Part shown: one piece after another, positions 59,901-64,000 of the stretch
How the letters are laid out: every line of letters begins with the position of its first letter
Position numbering within the stretch: position 1 is the first letter of the stretch
NCBI GenBank assembly: GCA_944474755.1
Contig: OX104111.1
Location: 97,816,805-97,880,804 of the forward strand
Direction of reading: 5' to 3'
Length of the DNA stretch: 64,000 nucleotides
Origin: Limnoperna fortunei
Lineage: Eukaryota; Mollusca; Bivalvia; Mytilida; Modiolidae
Position numbers and translations under genes: made by a program
The notes under the pieces: model-generated
The model's database searches: none
Told to the model about the DNA's origin: nothing
The model's input: the letters and a program-made list of their open reading frames with translations, nothing else

Positions 59901-62900
59901 GCAAAATTTGCAATACGCATGGCATGATCTTTTTGTACTTCTGGCACACCGCTGACAACCATGTATGCATCGCCTATGGTTTCTACCTATTGGAATTGAG
60001 TAAATTAGAAATTTAACGGGTATTTCAGGTTCAATGCTATTGTGTTTGGCTTGAATAATAAAGCGACTTTTTTTTAACAAAAAGCAATTAAACTACGTTG
60101 TATATACAACTAATTATTATGATTCTCATATTTTTTCTATGTAAATTTGGTAACATCCAAGGTTTTCACCTATTATATTCACTGATGAATAATATATACA
60201 ATGTTCTATTTACGGTTGAAAAGTTACATTTCTCTTTGTTTTTCATTTTGGAGATAAAGGTGTGGCCTATTGAAATTGATCTGAATTTTACTCATTGCGC
60301 GGTTTCATTGATTGATTAATTGCGTTTAACGTCCAGCAAGCAATATGTATACAACAAAATTCATGATCACTTTATCTTGACTTTTACATAATATCATATC
60401 ATATCTTAATTATTCTATTTCATAATAAAAACCCGTTATTTAACATCACCTCTGGATATAGCAATTAGAATTGTCTTTTAACACCGTACTATTTTCTTCC
60501 GCTGCCGCGGTGGGAAATATAATGTTCAAGACACGTAAAATCGCTATATCCCTCAATGCCGTTTAATAACTGACGAATAATTAGACGAAATGACATTGTA
60601 AAGGCTTCACGGCTGTTTCATGCAAGTTGACAAATAAAATTTTTATAAAACATTATATTTTATTATTGTTATAAATTTCTTTTAATTTAACAACAAATTT
60701 ACTATTTCAAATAAACACATACAAATTTGTATATAAATAAGATCAGTGTCGCTGGTAAAATTGTTCAATCAATACGGTAATTGACATTTTAGACAGGGAA
60801 TAATCTATAAACAATCCTAAAGGTGCACATATTAAGACGAAAGGAAGATCAATGAAACACATTTGTCAAAAGAGTAACGAAAAATTAGTAAAAAAAATAC
60901 TGTGATTGTAAGTCGACCACATTATTCACAATACTATAACAACTTCATTTACAGTGTTATTCACAGATAAATATGGTAATTGTAACATTCATTAGTCTGT
61001 AGTTTAATATTAATTCCTGGCTCTGAGGTGTAACGACAACGAAAGAGGTTTTTTACACTTGCTGTGATATTTCTACTAAACACTGATACATACCGAAAAT
61101 ACCCGTTTTGCTTACCAACGAGCAAATGTTAAATTCAGGCTTATTTAAATCATTTCTTTTTGATATGAATTATTTTGATTTCGTTTGTTATCCCAAGTAA
61201 TATTTAATTGTTGTAAGCTAAAATACTCATAAACCAGCATATAAAATAATTTAAATTTAATCCTGTTTTTCTTCCAAGGGAGACGGCATACATAGTCAAA
61301 TGACGATCAGTCTTCGGAGTAAATGACTCTCTGTTACTTGATTGGGTAGTTTATTAAATGTATGAATATTTATGTCATTTCATTGGTTTACGTCATGATT
61401 GCACTAGTATGTGTACTGAAATTTCGATATATTCTTAGGTTGAATCGGGGTTGTAGTGTAGTAATAAAGCTGTTTTGGAAAACAAAAATATATGTTCTGT
61501 ATCTTTATTTTCGTTAATCAGTATTTTAGTGTAGTAATGTTACGTTCCAAATATTGACTTCTATTTTATTCACTGCATTGGTCAGTGAACAATTAAAAGG
61601 TAAACATTGTACCAAAATCTCCCTACTTTTAAAAGCTGTTTGGGTTATGAAAAAAATATATGTTCTGTATTTTTCGTTCTGATATTGATGCAAATTTAAC
61701 AAAACATATTTTTACCGCTCATTTTAAACATTTGTTTAGGGAGTCAACTTGTGTTTAATTATTTTTTAAACAGCACGTGTGAAGTGACAACAGGCATTTA
61801 AAACTCTCAAGCACCATTGGATAGTAGATTAGCGTAAGCAATGTCCTTACAAGGTACATAAACATTGTTTACCTATCCTACATATAAATTACAAAAAAAA
61901 CCCTATACTTTAATAAATCCATAAAATTTGTAATGCAGCTAAGAGACGTTTAGTTTTATAGAAAAGCTAAACTTGTTATTTAACAATTTAAAGATATAAC
62001 GGCAATATTGTACACTATTATTTGACGGGATTAAACAAGATTTTAATAAAGAAGCCAAATAAAAGTACTTGTAAAGATTGTATCTACATAATTCTAATAT
62101 GACGTGCTTTAAAGGCTTTGAGACCACAAATGTGGTAAAAAATGATTTATCTATGAACAACACGCGCTGAAAAGGGCGTGTTTTTAATGGCTGTTCCAAT
62201 TACAAAACTGTAACTCCCACCGAAAAGCTATTGCATATGACGTATAAATCTTATAAATAGCGACACACGCTATAATTATCCGTTGCAATATATTGTGTGT
62301 TACATTGACGGAACAGCCAGTTTATGGCGGAAATGATGTCTTCTATAGGTACGAAAATATTATAAATGTACTCTAATTGTCTTATAAGAATAGAAATAAT
62401 TCACGGAGGCTGTGATTTCATTGTTTTACCATGGGATGACCATTTATGTCGTTATTTTATCCCTCGCTATCGCTCGGGATCAAATAATACGACACAAATG
62501 GTCACCAAGTGGGAAAACAATCATTAACCACAGCCTCCGTGAATTATTTCTTAAATATACAATATACCAATACATTATTTATAACAATATTCATTATTGC
62601 ACAATGAATGAAGGATTATTTTGTGTTTTTCCTGCTGTCCTGTTATACTTGCAAATAACGCTCGTCCTAATTTTTAGCCCTTTTCACTCGGTGCTTGTTT
62701 AACACCAGTCCTTATAAAATCTGGTTTTTAGATTTTAGCCTCTAACTTATAGCTATCGTTGAAAATGTTTGTAAGTATAAAATACTGTATACCTTTTGTT
62801 TAATTGTATGTATCTACTATTGTAAAGTGCTTTTGTTAGTGTAAGTCGCTTTTAAAAAACACAGTTACTGTTAAACTTATGTGTAGTGTTTTAACATATG

Positions 62901-63503
62901 GACTCCAAATAAAGATTTTTTAACTCTTGTCTTGCCATTGTATACTTAATAAATCACCGTATCGTGTTTAAGAAATTATTCGTTGAGGCACGAATAAATA
63001 CTGATTTTAACCACGGGTTCGTCCTTAATGCCAAATATTTTACCCCGGGCGTTAGGGAGGGATTAAATGTGGGCATAAAATCTGATAAAATCTGTATATA
63101 TTCGTGTCCCCAATGAATTATTTTGATTATAATAGGACAAACAAATGACTTTTATCAACAAAGTAAACTATGAGTTAATGGACTTGTCGGCCATTCAGAT
63201 CACGAAGATAATTATGATGACCTTGTTAAAATATGTCAAAAATCCTACTATGACATCGACATAAAGTGTGTCGATCGTTTATGACGTTGACTGGTAAAAT
63301 ATACTCGTTTTACCACTGGTGTGGAACGTCATATTAGAATTTGACTTTGCTCACCTTGTAAACATCATGCTCACTCGTCTTGGCATCAAATCGTTGGTAT
63401 AGATCGTTTAGCATTGTCACAATATTCATTGGCGTACATGCAGCAGCGATGTTTGTGAACGTCACAATGTCACTGAATAAAATAGTCACATTTGAAAACT
63501 TTT
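56670..63503 (-). CDS. Soluble guanylate cyclase, beta-2-like: catalytic domain and C-terminus
   Basis: Exons, transcript order: 63503-63355, 59986-59840, 58246-58092, 56913-56670 (stop TGA 56670-56672); GT-AG introns, phases agree. The enzyme makes cGMP from GTP in the cytosol or at membranes. Class III cyclase motifs: [20 protein letters not shown] (first metal Asp), [19 protein letters not shown] (guanine-contacting Glu and second metal Asp), [38 protein letters not shown] (guanine-contacting Cys, catalytic Asn and Arg), GFIEVKGKG near the end. All catalytic residues are present in one chain, which alpha and beta-1 subunits do not manage alone; beta-2 and the insect 88E/89D type do. The protein ends SSLCIVL, a CaaX box favouring geranylgeranylation; vertebrate beta-2 also carries a C-terminal CaaX. 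No kinase-homology or membrane segment is seen in the window. The haem (HNOB), HNOBA and coiled-coil exons should lie beyond base 64000. Confidence 0.9.
57600..58091. repeat. ~49-bp minisatellite derived from a coding exon end
   Basis: About ten units (reverse-complement form: ATGGGACTCCTGGACGTGTA, CATGTCGGCTAAACGCTTAT, AAGTAAGT) abut guanylate cyclase exon c. The exon end reads CGGGATTCCTGAACGCATAC, ATGTCAGCCCATCGGCTTAC, AAGTAAGT, so unit and exon align end to end, splice donor included. Units alternate between two variants (CACGTCCAGG and CACGCCAAGG), giving a ~98-bp dimer. Confidence 0.88.
58092..58246 (-). CDS. Guanylate cyclase exon c (Cys, Asn, Arg)
   Basis: Acceptor [60 protein letters not shown] plus AA at donor GTAAGT. 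Its last ~50 bp are echoed in the adjacent minisatellite. Confidence 0.93.
58435..58580. repeat. ~55-bp tandem repeat, about 3 diverged copies
   Basis: Copies share GTGTTCAACCTTCTCAATA and ACTTGTAATxCAAGCT-like parts. Lies in the guanylate cyclase intron between exons c and b. Confidence 0.6.
58661..58765. repeat. 34-bp tandem repeat, 3 copies
   Basis: Unit GCTGATTACCTAGCGCCTAG followed by CTAGCTGAGTTTTG; it contains the palindrome CTAGCTAG. Intronic. Confidence 0.85.
58869..59130 (-). mobile_element. Full-length V-SINE (RUDI-like) copy with exact target duplication
   Basis: Best copy in the window. Minus strand: head CGGTGGCCGAGTGGTTAAGG (pol III A box about 59103-59119), B box GGTTCGATTCTC (59044-59055), central CTCTCCGGGTACTCCGGCTT, CCAATAAAAACTGG, tail GCTGAAAGTGGCGTTAAAAC. 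AAGTATGTTATA flanks both ends (58857-58868, 59131-59142). The head resembles tRNA-Leu/Ser but is not a functional tRNA. The name RUDI is a family guess from its layout. Confidence 0.92.
59556..59632. ncRNA. 77-nt hairpin in a guanylate cyclase intron, precursor-miRNA-sized
   Basis: AATAAAACTGATATAATGCA with AGAACAAACAT pairs with ATGTTTGTTC and ATGCATTATATCAGTTTTATT: a 31-bp stem with one mismatch and a ~15-nt loop. It could be a miRNA precursor, an hpRNA or just a small foldback element. The fold is seen; the function is inference. Confidence 0.35.
59840..59986 (-). CDS. Guanylate cyclase exon b (Glu and second metal Asp)
   Basis: Acceptor [49 protein letters not shown], ending GKPLQ at donor GTGATA. 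Exactly 49 codons, phase 0 at both ends. Confidence 0.92.
59987..62392 (-). other. Guanylate cyclase intron between exons b and a (left part)
   Basis: AT-rich. Contains a dispersed-repeat head near 60306-60350 (GTTTAACGTCCAGCAAGC) and a possible small element at about 62188-62322 with inverted ends TGGCTGTTCC / GGAACAGCCA. Nothing else recognised. Confidence 0.45.
62393..62550. repeat. Long hairpin element
   Basis: GAAATAATTCACGGAGGCTG...GACCATTTATGTCG pairs with CGACACAAATGGTC...CAGCCTCCGTGAATTATTTC. The centre is CCCTCGCTATCGCTCGGG. In a guanylate cyclase intron. Confidence 0.8.
62551..63354 (-). other. Guanylate cyclase intron (right part)
   Basis: AT-rich, no supported feature. Confidence 0.45.
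63355..63503 (-). CDS. Guanylate cyclase exon a (first metal Asp)
   Basis: Acceptor TATCTTTTTCAG; two bases finish a codon, then [20 protein letters not shown], followed by [20 protein letters not shown] and HDVYK at donor GTGAGC (phase 0). Confidence 0.92.
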
Positions 63504-64000
63504 CTGAAAAAGATATTGTTTAATCTCATTGGAACAAAGAATTGTTCTTTTTTGCGTCTTTTTAGGGAGGATCATTTTATCTTAAGGAATTCTTGTTGTC
63601 AATCTGTAATCCTTGACAATATATGTGATATACAGTCTTTATCAATACGATTTGAATAGCCCTTCTCATATATTGTTCAAATTATTTCAGAAAGTAAAAA
63701 CACATAAAATACTACGAAGAAGAACTGAATGAAAATAATGTCATTGTGTTCCCGGCATTCAATTGTAGGATTTTAAAACAATCCGTTGCTACGAGAATAC
63801 TACATTTTCTGTAACAACTGACATTTCAAACAACACTGTTGGTCAAGGTTTCAAAAAAATAACCAACAAGAATAAAGTAGATATACTGGTATCTACTTTC
63901 TGCATGAGAAACCTCATTTTAGGGGCCTATTTTTTGTGCTAGCCAACAATTATAGCGCTAACATGAGTCCGCGTAAATCAAAGGTTCAATATTTGGGAGA
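63504..64000 (-). other. Guanylate cyclase intron upstream of exon a
   Basis: No further exon of the gene is recognised before the window ends. Confidence 0.45.

Noticed and set aside
62188..62322. Small element with TGGCTGTTCC / GGAACAGCCA ends
   Set aside because: Only ten matching bases at each end and no target duplication; could be chance.

Overview
This is a 64 kb piece of an AT-rich, intron-bearing animal genome, most likely a bivalve mollusc. The evidence is split-exon genes with GT-AG introns, many copies of a tRNA-derived SINE resembling the molluscan V-SINE RUDI, Tc1/mariner, PIF/Harbinger and LINE relics, and many minisatellite families. The species assignment is inference. I see no prokaryotic gene organisation, rRNA gene, functional tRNA gene or CRISPR array.

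Two host genes can be reconstructed, both on the minus strand and both running off the window. At the left edge (18-10139), seven exons encode the first 328 residues of a patatin-like phospholipase with the GGGNKG oxyanion loop, GTSAG serine elbow and DGG aspartate; its 3' end lies beyond base 1. At the right edge (56670-63503), four exons encode the catalytic domain and C-terminus of a soluble guanylate cyclase. It resembles the beta-2 subunit and ends in a CaaX prenylation motif (CIVL); its haem-binding N-terminus lies beyond base 64000. Exon phases agree across every junction in both genes.

The 46 kb between them holds no host gene I can support. In order it contains: a 90-bp triplication and a 39-bp minisatellite (10.2-12.9 kb); a LINE ORF2 relic (13.1-15.4 kb); a 20-22 bp minisatellite (17.7-19.0 kb); a 5,420-bp DNA transposon (19771-25190) whose terminal inverted repeats are 21-bp tandem arrays and which carries a broken integrase-like transposase; an assembly gap (27677-27876); a Harbinger relic (about 27.95-30.15 kb); a 50-bp satellite with nested 250-bp and 1,250-bp periods (37.9-44.4 kb); a Tc1 relic interrupted by a small element that itself carries another (45.4-46.6 kb); further minisatellites; and a two-level nested insertion inside a 24-bp minisatellite (54.5-56.2 kb).

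The most unusual features are: (1) a minisatellite next to a guanylate cyclase exon that appears to be built from the exon's own last ~50 bp, including its splice donor; (2) the transposon with array-type inverted repeats; (3) the 50/250/1250-bp satellite hierarchy; (4) at least seven long imperfect or perfect hairpins, one of which is cleanly flanked by a 9-bp target duplication; (5) nested small elements with 9-bp target duplications.
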